NCBI GenBank assembly: GCA_005788065.1
Contig: SXZD01000165.1
Coordinates: 1 to 14,238 of the forward strand
Source of the DNA: Burkholderiales bacterium
GTDB lineage: Bacteria; Pseudomonadota; Gammaproteobacteria; Burkholderiales; Burkholderiaceae_B
DNA: 14,238 nt
Direction of reading: 5' to 3'
Positions 7,443-14,238 of the stretch are shown piece after piece; positions within the stretch are counted from its first letter, which is position 1, and every line of letters starts with the position of its first letter. Below the pieces are notes generated by a model. That model saw only the letters and a program-made list of their open reading frames with translations. It had not been told where the DNA came from and searched no databases. The translations under genes were made by a program, and so were the position numbers.

Positions 7443-7481
7443 GAAGACGCCAAGCGCAGCATTTTCTGCGCAGCCGTCTTC
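7443..7481 (-). promoter_or_regulatory. Imperfect inverted repeat in the def/dprA divergent spacer, likely leader hairpin of the def operon
   Basis: GAAGACG (7443-7449) pairs with CGTCTTC (7475-7481), and GCGCAG (7454-7459) pairs with CTGCGC (7466-7471). This leaves a 4/3-base internal loop and a 6-base apical loop: 13 base pairs in all. On the minus strand the structure ends 12 bases before the def Shine-Dalgarno sequence. There is no T run after it on either strand, so it is not a standard terminator. It could modulate def translation as RNA, or be a protein-binding operator as DNA between two divergent genes. Confidence 0.45.
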
Positions 7482-7492
7482 TTCACTCCTTC

Positions 7493-7521
7493 ATTTTACA
7501 TCCAGCACCACCATGACCCAA
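7493..7521 (-). promoter_or_regulatory. Candidate promoter of the def operon
   Basis: On the minus strand TTGGGT (7521-7516) and TAAAAT (7498-7493) are separated by 17 bases. The -10 matches the sigma-70 consensus at five of six positions and the -35 at three. Transcription would start near 7486, giving a leader of about 68 bases that contains the whole inverted repeat. The -35 extends into the first codons of dprA. It is a weak prediction, but the only good candidate in the spacer. Confidence 0.3.
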
Positions 7522-8760
7522 GACCCTGACCCACAAAGCGTCGACAAACTGTCAGCCTGTCTGCATTTTTTGTTGCACCCGGCACTGAGCGCTGGCGAAA
7601 AACGCCTGCTCGCAGATGCCATCCGCTTTCCCCAAGAGGCACTGCTGGCGCAGCCGCCGATCTCATTGAGCGCCACAGTCGGCCAGCCCCGGGGGAGCGA
7701 GCCGGGCGAACTTGCCTTTCATCCATCGCCGCTGTCGGAACCGCAATCTAAACGATGGGAACAATGGCGATCTCCATTGGGACGCATCCGCACGGCTGCC
7801 GACTTTATCGGGTCCTGGTTGCAAGCCACTCCGACAGCCGGCGCACGGCGACATTGGGTGTGTTACTGGGATACAGACTATCCGCCCCTGCTGCGCAATC
7901 TGGCACGACCGCCGTGGCTGCTGCTGCTTGAAGGCGAACTCCCGGATGTGAATGCGCCAACGCTGGCCATGGTGGGCAGTCGCAACGCAACCCGGGCCGG
8001 ATTGCGCCGTGCCCGCGAGTTTGCATCCGAACTGTCAGCAGGCGGTTGGGTGATTGTCAGCGGCATGGCCAAGGGGATCGACGCTCAGGCACACGCGGGC
8101 GCTCTGGATGCAAACGGTCCCACCATTGCCGTGCTCGGTTGCGGCATCGATGTGACCTATCCACCCGAAAATGCGTCCCTGCGCAGTGCCATCCTGTCGG
8201 CTGGGGGGCTGCTCATGTCCGAATACCCACCGGGAACGCCTCCAAACGAACGGTTCTTTCCCGCACGCAACCGCATCATCGCCGGCTTGTCGCAAGGTGT
8301 GCTCGTGGTAGAGGCCGCCGTGCGGTCCGGCTCACTGATCACTGCCCATCAGGCCAATGAATTGGGCCGGTCTGTCATGGCCATACCGGGCTCAATTGAC
8401 ACACCGCAGGCCCGCGGCTGCCACCAGATGATCCGGGAAGGCGCGCGGCTGGTCGAAACCCTCAGTGACATCCTTGAAGAACTTCAAGGCGTGACCGCAA
8501 AAACTCCGGCAACCCCACCTGCCAACCGTCGCAAACGCAACCGGACCACGCCCACGCTCTGGAATGAGCCCGCGCAGGCGTCTGATTTAGATCCGTCGCT
8601 TCGCAAGCTGTTGTCGGCGCTGAACGGCCAACCCATGCAATTTGACGATATTTCAATAACTTGCAATTTTCCCGCGCAACAGTTGTCGGCCGCCCTCACA
8701 CAACTGGAAATGGCAGGGCTGCTGGAGGCCAGGCCGGGTCAATGGTGGGCTCCGGTATGA
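7513..8760 (+). CDS. dprA: DNA-processing protein DprA
   Basis: DprA (Smf) binds incoming single-stranded DNA during natural transformation and loads RecA. The 415-residue protein has a diverged N-terminal region (1-125) and a Rossmann-fold core (about 130-325). The core carries MVGSRNATRAG (153-163), SGMAKGIDAQAHAGAL (183-198), GCGIDVTYPPEN, FPARNRIIAGLSQGVLVVEA (249-268) and SGSLITAHQANELGRSVMAIPG (272-293). After a basic linker (about 328-355) comes a winged-helix domain (about 358-415), typical of the long DprA form. The usual Asn in the GCNxLI motif is His here (GCHQMI, 302-307). The ATG at 7513 has no visible Shine-Dalgarno sequence, although the frame and N-terminus are plausible. It diverges from def and is followed by topB. 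Transformation ability cannot be inferred from dprA alone. Confidence 0.95.
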   Translation: MTQDPDPQSVDKLSACLHFLLHPALSAGEKRLLADAIRFPQEALLAQPPISLSATVGQPRGSEPGELAFHPSPLSEPQSKRWEQWRSPLGRIRTAADFIGSWLQATPTAGARRHWVCYWDTDYPPLLRNLARPPWLLLLEGELPDVNAPTLAMVGSRNATRAGLRRAREFASELSAGGWVIVSGMAKGIDAQAHAGALDANGPTIAVLGCGIDVTYPPENASLRSAILSAGGLLMSEYPPGTPPNERFFPARNRIIAGLSQGVLVVEAAVRSGSLITAHQANELGRSVMAIPGSIDTPQARGCHQMIREGARLVETLSDILEELQGVTAKTPATPPANRRKRNRTTPTLWNEPAQASDLDPSLRKLLSALNGQPMQFDDISITCNFPAQQLSAALTQLEMAGLLEARPGQWWAPV

Positions 8761-8845
8761 GCCATTCCCTGCTTCTGGTGCTGCCCTGGTCCGCAAGTGC
8801 GCTTGCAAAATGTTTTACCACCCCCTTACACTCTGGCGCGATGAA

Positions 8846-11401
8846 ATGCCCGAAAGCTGTCAATTGAACGATACCGCCCCCAAAACACTGGTCATAGCTG
8901 AAAAGCCATCCGTGGCCGCCGACATTGCCCGGGCCCTGGGCGGTATGACCAAACACGACGATTTTTTTGAAAACGACGACTATGTTGTTTCGTCAGCCGT
9001 CGGCCATCTGCTCGAAATCGCCGCACCCGAAGCCTTCGAAGTCAAGCGGGGCAAATGGAGCTTTGCCAACTTGCCGGTGCTGCCCGATTATTTCGATCTC
9101 AAGCCCATCGCCAAAACAGAAAGCCGTCTCAAAGTCCTGTCCAAATTGCTCAAACGCAAAGACGTCGCCCGTGTCATCAACGCATGTGACGCGGGGCGGG
9201 AAGGTGAACTGATTTTCCGGCTCATCATGCAGCATGCCAAAAGCCAGAAACCGGTGTTCCGCTTGTGGCTGCAGTCCATGACACCAGCTGCCATCCGCGA
9301 CGCCTTCAAGGCACTTCGCACGGATGCTGACATGCAGCCGCTGGCCGACGCCGCGCGCTGCCGTTCCGAGGCTGACTGGCTGGTCGGTATCAACGGCACA
9401 CGGGCCATGACCGCTTTCAACAGCAAAGAGGGCGGTTTTTACCTGACCACAGTGGGCCGCGTGCAAACCCCGACACTGACCATCGTGGTGGAGCGCGAAG
9501 AAAAAATCCGCAAATTTGTTCCACGCGCCTACAGCGAAATAAAAGCCTCTTTCAAAGCGGCTGCGGGTGTTTATGAGGGTAAGTGGTTCGATCCGCAATT
9601 CAAGAAAGGCGACGACCCCGATGCGCGCGCTGACCGACTCTGGGATCCTGCCAAAGCAGCCGAGATCGTCAAGGCCTGCACCGACAAAACGGGTGTGGCC
9701 ACCGACGAGAGCAAGCCGTCGACTCAGATTGCACCGCAGTTGTTTGACCTGACGACCCTGCAACGCGAGGCCAACAGCCGGTTCGGTTTTTCCGCCAAAA
9801 ATACGCTGGGTCTGGCTCAGGCGCTGTACGAAAAACACAAGGTACTGACCTATCCGCGAACCGACTCAAAAGCACTGCCGGAAGATTATCTGGGCACCGT
9901 GATCAAGACGCTGGAGGCCTTGGTGCAAGGCGCGTCTGACAAACCCGACGTTGCCCAATACGCCAAGCCGCACGCACCGTTTGCAAAAACCATTTTGGCC
10001 AAAGGCTGGGTCAAGCCCAACAAACGGGTATTTGACAACAGCAAGGTATCGGACCACTTTGCCATCATCCCGACACTGCAGACACCTAAAAACCTGTCCG
10101 AGCCCGAGCAGAAGCTGTATGACCTGGTAGTACGCCGATTCCTCGCGGTTTTCTATCCGGCCGCCGAGTTTCTGGTCACCACCCGCATCACGAAGGTGGA
10201 TCAGCACGCGTTCCGTACCGAAGGAAAGGTGCTAACCGAACCGGGCTGGCTGGCCATTTACGGCAAGTCCGGCAGCGACGAGAACGACACGCTGGTGGCC
10301 ATCAAACCGTCCGAGAAAGTACCGGTTGAGTACATCGAGAAAATCGATCTCTTCACCCGCCCGCCTGCCCGCTATTCCGAGGCGACGTTGCTGTCAGCCA
10401 TGGAGAGCGCCGGCAAACTGGTGGACGACGATGAACTGCGCGAGGCCATGGGAGAAAAAGGGCTTGGCACACCGGCCACGCGCGCAGCCATCATCGAAGG
10501 TCTGTTGGCAGAAAAATATCTGGTGCGCGATGCACGCGAGTTGATACCGACTGCCAAGGCCTTCCAGTTACTCACGCTGCTGCGCGGTCTGGGTGTCAAG
10601 GAATTGACCATGCCGGAGTTGACCGGCGAATGGGAATTCAAGCTCAGTCAGATGGAGAAGGGACGACTCTCGCGCGACACTTTCATGAGCGAGATTGCCA
10701 GCATCACGCAAAACATTGTTGACCGCGCTAAAAACTACACCGAGGCCACCATCCCCGGCGATTATGCAACGCTGAAAACGCCGTGCCCCAAATGCGGAAG
10801 TGTGGTCAAGGAAAACTACCGCCGCTTCCAGTGCACCAACACCGAAAAATGTGACTTTTCCATTTCAAAAGTACCGGGTGGACGACAGTTCGAGGTTGAA
10901 GAGGTCGAACAACTTCTGCGCGAACACTCGCTCCCCATGCTCGATGGTTTCCGCAGCAAAATGGGACGACCCTTCTCGGCGGTACTCAAGCTCACGGACG
11001 AATTCAAGCTCGAGTTTGACTTCGGCCAGGGATCGGGCGGTGATGGCGATGACGAGGAGGCTCCCGACTTTTCTGACAAAGAACGGGTGGGTACGTGCCC
11101 GAAATGCGGTTCAGGTATTTTTGACAACATCAACAGCTATGTCTGCGAAAAGTCCTTGGGCCCCGCCAAATCGTGCGACTTCAAGTCGGGCAAGGTGATT
11201 CTGCAGCAACCCATCGAGCCTGCGCAGATGAACAAGCTGCTGGAAACGGGCAAGACAGACCTGTTGACGCGTTTTGTGTCTTCCAAGACACGCAGGTCAT
11301 TCAAGGCTTATCTGGTCTTGGGCAAGGACGGCAAGGTCGGTTTCGAATTTGAAGCGCGTGAGAAAAAACGCCCTGGCAAAACAGCCGCGAGCAAGTCCTG
11401 A
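8846..11401 (+). CDS. topB: DNA topoisomerase III (type IA)
   Basis: This type IA topoisomerase passes or decatenates DNA through a transient single-strand break. In the 851-residue product the TOPRIM domain begins at KTLVIAEKPSVA (13-24, with E20) and includes DAGREGELIFR (115-125). QTPTL (207-211) follows, and the catalytic tyrosine is Y336 in LTYPRTDS. KGLGTPATRAAIIEGL (538-553) is also conserved. Two C-terminal zinc-finger-like units have Cys pairs at 647/650 with 663/669 and at 751/754 with 767/777. The protein ends in the conserved RRSFKAYLVLGKDGKVGFEFE. The ATG at 8846 is preferred, but an in-frame ATG at 8810 adds 12 residues, and neither has a clear ribosome site. The last 94 bases overlap the 3' end of mnmC on the other strand. 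It lies 85 bases after dprA and may share its transcript. Confidence 0.95.
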   Translation: MPESCQLNDTAPKTLVIAEKPSVAADIARALGGMTKHDDFFENDDYVVSSAVGHLLEIAAPEAFEVKRGKWSFANLPVLPDYFDLKPIAKTESRLKVLSKLLKRKDVARVINACDAGREGELIFRLIMQHAKSQKPVFRLWLQSMTPAAIRDAFKALRTDADMQPLADAARCRSEADWLVGINGTRAMTAFNSKEGGFYLTTVGRVQTPTLTIVVEREEKIRKFVPRAYSEIKASFKAAAGVYEGKWFDPQFKKGDDPDARADRLWDPAKAAEIVKACTDKTGVATDESKPSTQIAPQLFDLTTLQREANSRFGFSAKNTLGLAQALYEKHKVLTYPRTDSKALPEDYLGTVIKTLEALVQGASDKPDVAQYAKPHAPFAKTILAKGWVKPNKRVFDNSKVSDHFAIIPTLQTPKNLSEPEQKLYDLVVRRFLAVFYPAAEFLVTTRITKVDQHAFRTEGKVLTEPGWLAIYGKSGSDENDTLVAIKPSEKVPVEYIEKIDLFTRPPARYSEATLLSAMESAGKLVDDDELREAMGEKGLGTPATRAAIIEGLLAEKYLVRDARELIPTAKAFQLLTLLRGLGVKELTMPELTGEWEFKLSQMEKGRLSRDTFMSEIASITQNIVDRAKNYTEATIPGDYATLKTPCPKCGSVVKENYRRFQCTNTEKCDFSISKVPGGRQFEVEEVEQLLREHSLPMLDGFRSKMGRPFSAVLKLTDEFKLEFDFGQGSGGDGDDEEAPDFSDKERVGTCPKCGSGIFDNINSYVCEKSLGPAKSCDFKSGKVILQQPIEPAQMNKLLETGKTDLLTRFVSSKTRRSFKAYLVLGKDGKVGFEFEAREKKRPGKTAASKS

Positions 11402-12513
11402 GGCAAGGGCGGGCACCGTCCCGCCCACCATGCGCTGATAATGTCAGCAGTCAACGCGGCCCACGTCAACCCCCGCGACCCGAAACCGGTCGCAAACCAG
11501 ATGGATACCAACGGGTTTCCCCGGTCGTCAATGGCCGGGCCGACCGCCGGCAATCGATCGGGCCACATGGTGCGGATGGCGCTTCGACCGCCCGTCACCT
11601 CCAACGGCGGAATACCTGCAAACGCAGACTGCAGACGCTGCATGTTTTGCTGGTGAGCCATCTCGCTGACCTCCGAGTCCAATGCGGGTCGTTCGTAGGT
11701 AGCCCCAATCAGCCATGTAGCGGGTTCTGGCTCGATTGCATAGGCAGCCCCAGACACAACCCTCCGAAGCCTTGCAGGTGCCTTTACGAGGCTTACCTGG
11801 CCCTTTACCGACCGGGACTGCACAGCAGGTTGAGCAAAAAGCTCAAGACTGTGCCTTGCAGCTGCAATGACGACCCTGTCGTACCGCATTGTTTCGACTG
11901 CCTCAGTGGTGGCCGTCAGCACTTCACAAGCCCCGTCGGGCACAAGCCGGATGGAGGTAACCTGCATACCCATCCGCAACTCCACCTTTGAAGAGGACAG
12001 CAGCGCCTTGCACCACGCCACCGGTTTGACCCAGCCGGCTCTTCTGAAGAACAGCCCGCCTCGCAAAGGGGTGATTCCAAGGTCTTGGGCAATAGCTGCC
12101 GCCTCTTTCCACTGCATGACAGAGTGCAAGTGTGTCAGACGCTCAAACGTTTCGCGCGTCCTGATTTCATCCTCGTCGCTGTCACAGATCTGGACGTGCC
12201 CGTCACAAGCCCAATCCTCGCCACATGTCAGCAAACCAGCGTGTGTCAACTGTTCAAGAGAAGAGAGGGTGGCTTCGATGCCGTATCGGCTCAAGCGGGA
12301 CATGGGTGCATCGTCGCGGGAAACGTGTGCGTGAAATGCACCCGCCGGATTGCCCGATGCACCGCTACAGATATCGGGCGCGCTATCGATGAGGGTCACT
12401 CGCCAACCCTGCATGGCCAGTGCACTGGCCACATGAATGCCGGCAATGCCGGCACCAATGACCGCAACCGTGTTGCAGTTCTTCTCCACACCGTCAGTCA
12501 CACTGGCACACAC
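11308..12513 (-). CDS. mnmC: MnmC-type FAD-dependent tRNA-U34 (cmnm5s2U) oxidoreductase, stand-alone
   Basis: The 401-residue protein matches the C-terminal half of MnmC, which uses FAD to convert cmnm5(s2)U34 of tRNA to nm5(s2)U. It has a dinucleotide-binding GAGIAG (20-25), GASGNPAGAF (51-60), GGLFFRRAGWVKP (152-164), SVKGQVSLV (235-243), GATYER (270-275), RTMWPDRLPAVGP (314-326) and GFGSRGLT (343-350). The tail LPQDLLAAVLPGRFF also fits the family. The N-terminal methyltransferase half (MnmD), fused in E. coli, is absent: the FAD motif starts within 20 residues of the first possible start. The start is a GTG at 12513; GTGs at residues 5 and 9 are alternatives. It lies 20 bases after parA, probably in the same transcript. 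The last 31 codons overlap the end of topB in antisense. A related glycine/D-amino-acid oxidase role is possible but fits the motifs less well. Confidence 0.8.
   Translation of the reverse strand: MCASVTDGVEKNCNTVAVIGAGIAGIHVASALAMQGWRVTLIDSAPDICSGASGNPAGAFHAHVSRDDAPMSRLSRYGIEATLSSLEQLTHAGLLTCGEDWACDGHVQICDSDEDEIRTRETFERLTHLHSVMQWKEAAAIAQDLGITPLRGGLFFRRAGWVKPVAWCKALLSSSKVELRMGMQVTSIRLVPDGACEVLTATTEAVETMRYDRVVIAAARHSLELFAQPAVQSRSVKGQVSLVKAPARLRRVVSGAAYAIEPEPATWLIGATYERPALDSEVSEMAHQQNMQRLQSAFAGIPPLEVTGGRSAIRTMWPDRLPAVGPAIDDRGNPLVSIWFATGFGSRGLTWAALTADIISAWWAGRCPPLPQDLLAAVLPGRFFSRASNSKPTLPSLPKTR
11407..11426. terminator. GC-rich perfect inverted repeat just after topB (hairpin, possible terminator)
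   Basis: GGGCGGG (11407-11413) and CCCGCCC (11420-11426) form a 7-base-pair stem with a 6-base loop, starting 5 bases after the topB stop codon. No T tract follows on either strand, so this is not a canonical intrinsic terminator. It may protect the topB mRNA 3' end or pause polymerase. On the minus strand the same bases encode residues near 366-371 of MnmC, so the hairpin also sits within a coding sequence. Confidence 0.35.
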
Positions 12514-12533
12514 CGCATCTCAAGCGGGCGAAA

Positions 12534-13334
12534 TCAGGCAATGCGTCGCTGGCCTGTTGATTGCTCGGACGATTGTTGAATTCGTTCGAACAAAGCCTGG
12601 AACTGCTGTGTGATCTTGTGCGACGGATCCATGTCAATCATGGGCCGGGACTGTTCGTGGCTTTCTTTGATCTTCACGGACGAGGACAGGTAAGGCTCAA
12701 GCAGGGGCAGGCCTTCGTCGAGCATTTCAGTGACCAACTGCTGGGGTAAGCTGGCGCGTGCCTGGAACTGGTTGACCACGATGCCCTCCAGTTTCAAGCT
12801 GGAATTGTGATCCCCGCGGATTTCTTCCAGATTTTCCATCAGGGTATACAAGGCACGACGTGAAAAGTTATCGCAATCAAACGGAATGAGAACACTGTCA
12901 GCGGCAATCAGCGCGGAACGTGAGTAGAAATTCAGTGACGGAGGGGTGTCGATAAAAATCTGGTCAAAGTTTTTCAGTTCATTCAGTGAATCACGCAACT
13001 TGAAAATTTTGTAACGCGATTCCAGCTTGGATTGCATCTCTTCCAGACTGGGATGACTTGGCAGCACATACAGATTTTCATACGACGTTGAATAAATCAG
13101 GTCTTCTGTTTTCTTGCTGCGCAACTTGAAATTCAATGTCTGATCAAAAAAATCAGCCAATCCTACTTCGAGTTCGTCACCTGATTTGCCCAGCAGGTAC
13201 TGCGTGGAATTGCCCTGCGGGTCGAGGTCTACCACCAGAGTGCGCAGTCCTGATTTCGCACTGATGGCAGCCAGATTGCAAGTGATGGTGGATTTGCCGA
13301 CACCACCTTTTTGGTTGAATACGACCCGTTTCAT
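12534..13334 (-). CDS. ParA-family partition-type ATPase (orphan, no ParB nearby)
   Basis: The 266-residue product is a deviant Walker A ATPase: KGGVGKST (9-16, with signature K9 and K14), Walker A' DLDPQGNST (36-44) and Walker B IFIDTPPS (127-133). Such proteins dimerise on ATP, bind DNA non-specifically and position plasmids, chromosomes or other cargo. No N-terminal helix-turn-helix is present, which puts it with chromosomal Soj-like or orphan ParAs. No ParB gene or parS-like cluster was seen. The ATG at 13334 is fixed by an AGGAG 6 bases upstream and by the Walker A position; the frame is open for 26 more codons into gyrB, but these look unrelated. It follows gyrB after 10 bases. Its middle is strikingly AT-rich: 21 of 60 bases are G or C in 12961-13020, by hand count. 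A plasmid-type or MinD-like role is less likely; no amphipathic C-terminal helix is obvious. Confidence 0.88.
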   Translation of the reverse strand: MKRVVFNQKGGVGKSTITCNLAAISAKSGLRTLVVDLDPQGNSTQYLLGKSGDELEVGLADFFDQTLNFKLRSKKTEDLIYSTSYENLYVLPSHPSLEEMQSKLESRYKIFKLRDSLNELKNFDQIFIDTPPSLNFYSRSALIAADSVLIPFDCDNFSRRALYTLMENLEEIRGDHNSSLKLEGIVVNQFQARASLPQQLVTEMLDEGLPLLEPYLSSSVKIKESHEQSRPMIDMDPSHKITQQFQALFERIQQSSEQSTGQRRIA

Positions 13335-13340
13335 TTTGCT

Positions 13341-13345
13341 CTCCT
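13341..13345 (-). promoter_or_regulatory. Shine-Dalgarno site of the ParA-family gene
   Basis: AGGAG on the minus strand lies 6 bases before the ATG at 13334 and begins on the last base of the gyrB stop codon (13347-13345). It is the strongest ribosome site in the window and decides the parA start over the longer open frame reaching into gyrB. Confidence 0.7.
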
Positions 13346-14238
13346 CAGATATCCACGTTGGCTGCCAACAGGGCGTTGGTCTCGATAAAGGCCCTGCGCG
13401 GTTCCACATCATCGCCCATCAAAGTAGAAAAGATCTGATCGGCTGCAATGGCATCTTCGATCTGCACCCGCAATAGACGGCGTACACTCGGATCCATCGT
13501 GGTTTCCCACAACTGGTCTGGATTCATTTCACCCAGACCTTTGTAACGCTGTTTGCTCACTGCATTTTCCGCCTGCTGCAACAACCAGTTCATGGCTTCA
13601 CCAAACTCGGTGACCGCCATCGTTTTGGCTTTGTCGCCTTCGCCGCGGGAAATGAGAGCGCCTTCACCCAGCAGACCCTTGAAGGTGGCTGCAGCGTTAT
13701 GCAAGACAGGATAATCGGCACCATGCACGAAATCGGAATCAATCAAGCTGACTTTCACATTACCGTGATGCTTGCGGTGAATCATCACCTGATGCTTATC
13801 CAGACGTTCGTCGTATTGTGCAAAAACGGCGTACTCAGTCGGATTCAAAACCGCTCTGAGATGATCTGCAGACTGCTGTGTCTGCGCTGCGTCATCCAGT
13901 TGCAGTTCAACACCCTGAACAATGGCACGCAGAACCGCCTCGTCAATAACCCGTGACAATCGCCTGACCACGGCATCAGCCAAGGCAAACTGTGAAGCCA
14001 ATGTGCTCAGTGCATCACCGGAAATTTCCGATGCTCCTGCACGCGGCAGCAATCGCGCCTCCTTGAGAGCCAGACGCAACATGTATTCGGTCTCTTCATG
14101 TTCGTCTTTCAGATATCGCTCTTCTTTTCCGTGCTTGATCTTGAACAGCGGTGGTTGAGCGATATACACATATCCACGCTCAATCAATGCCGGCATCTTG
14201 CGATACAGCAAGGTGAGCAGCAGCGTGCGGATGTGGGC
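13345..14238 (-). CDS. gyrB: DNA gyrase subunit B, C-terminal part (5' end beyond window)
   Basis: The 297-residue fragment begins in the TOPRIM domain with AHIRTLLLTLLYRKMPALIERGYVYIAQPPLFK. It continues through an insert region (about 60-230) of the kind seen in proteobacterial GyrB. YKGLGEMNPDQLWETTMDPSVRRLLRV (232 onward) follows. It ends in MGDDVEPRRAFIETNALLAANVDI, which is diagnostic for GyrB rather than ParE. With GyrA it forms the ATP-driven gyrase that introduces negative supercoils; this part contacts GyrA and the DNA. The N-terminal ATPase domain lies to the right of the window. The stop at 13345 is 10 bases before the parA ATG. Base composition is moderately less GC-rich than the left arm. 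In many related genomes gyrB follows dnaA and dnaN at the origin; that is not visible here. Confidence 0.95.
   Translation of the reverse strand, partial: AHIRTLLLTLLYRKMPALIERGYVYIAQPPLFKIKHGKEERYLKDEHEETEYMLRLALKEARLLPRAGASEISGDALSTLASQFALADAVVRRLSRVIDEAVLRAIVQGVELQLDDAAQTQQSADHLRAVLNPTEYAVFAQYDERLDKHQVMIHRKHHGNVKVSLIDSDFVHGADYPVLHNAAATFKGLLGEGALISRGEGDKAKTMAVTEFGEAMNWLLQQAENAVSKQRYKGLGEMNPDQLWETTMDPSVRRLLRVQIEDAIAADQIFSTLMGDDVEPRRAFIETNALLAANVDI

Noticed and set aside
8803..8832. Promoter-like TTGCAA and TACACT with 18-base spacing before topB
   Set aside because: Only four of six matches in each hexamer with non-optimal spacing, and it would leave a leader of about 6 bases. Co-transcription with dprA is at least as likely.
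13357..13369. Perfect 13-base palindrome GTTGGCTGCCAAC near the end of gyrB
   Set aside because: It falls on codons for the conserved AAN tail of GyrB and is short enough to arise by chance; there is no second copy near a promoter.
13335..13412. Longer N-terminus for the ParA-family gene
   Set aside because: It would overlap gyrB and place the Walker A motif 26 residues too far in; the AGGAG site supports the ATG at 13334.

Overview
The window looks like a GC-rich betaproteobacterial chromosome, most likely order Burkholderiales. The grounds are the gene order def-fmt-rsmB-DUF4390-ntrY-ntrX with a divergent dprA-topB pair, and the protein sequences themselves; no genus can be named from the sequence alone. 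It reads as ordinary core chromosome: there is no tRNA, rRNA, insertion sequence, prophage or CRISPR array, and no gene-free stretch of 300 bases. Both edges cut through genes: the 5' end of a metH-like gene on the left and the 3' third of gyrB on the right.

Left arm (1-7418, all minus strand). A tightly packed run reads def, fmt, rsmB, a DUF4390 gene, ntrY, ntrX, a CobW/COG0523-like gene, and then metH running off the edge. Five of the seven junctions are 4-base ATGA or GTGA overlaps, so the set is probably one translationally coupled operon. Def and Fmt handle the N-formyl group of initiator methionine, RsmB methylates 16S rRNA, and NtrY/NtrX are a membrane sensor kinase and its response regulator. 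The CobW-like protein keeps a P-loop and a Cys-X-Cys-Cys motif but lacks a visible guanine-specificity motif. It sits directly upstream of metH, which has a promoter-like sequence of its own across the CobW-like stop codon.

Middle (7419-11401). A 94-base divergent spacer contains a long imperfect hairpin, predicted to lie in the def leader. From there dprA (DNA uptake and recombination mediator) and topB (topoisomerase III) read rightward.

Right arm (11308-14238, minus strand). gyrB is followed after 10 bases by an orphan ParA-family ATPase, and after 20 more by a stand-alone MnmC-type FAD oxidoreductase for tRNA wobble uridine. The 3' end of this last gene overlaps the 3' end of topB by 94 bases in convergent orientation. 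The parA gene is markedly richer in A+T than the rest of the window. The gyrB end suggests that dnaN, dnaA and oriC may lie to the right, but this is inference only.

No clearly new multi-gene system is visible. The most unusual points are the degenerate CobW-like gene beside metH, the orphan parA inserted behind gyrB, and the structured leader of the def operon.
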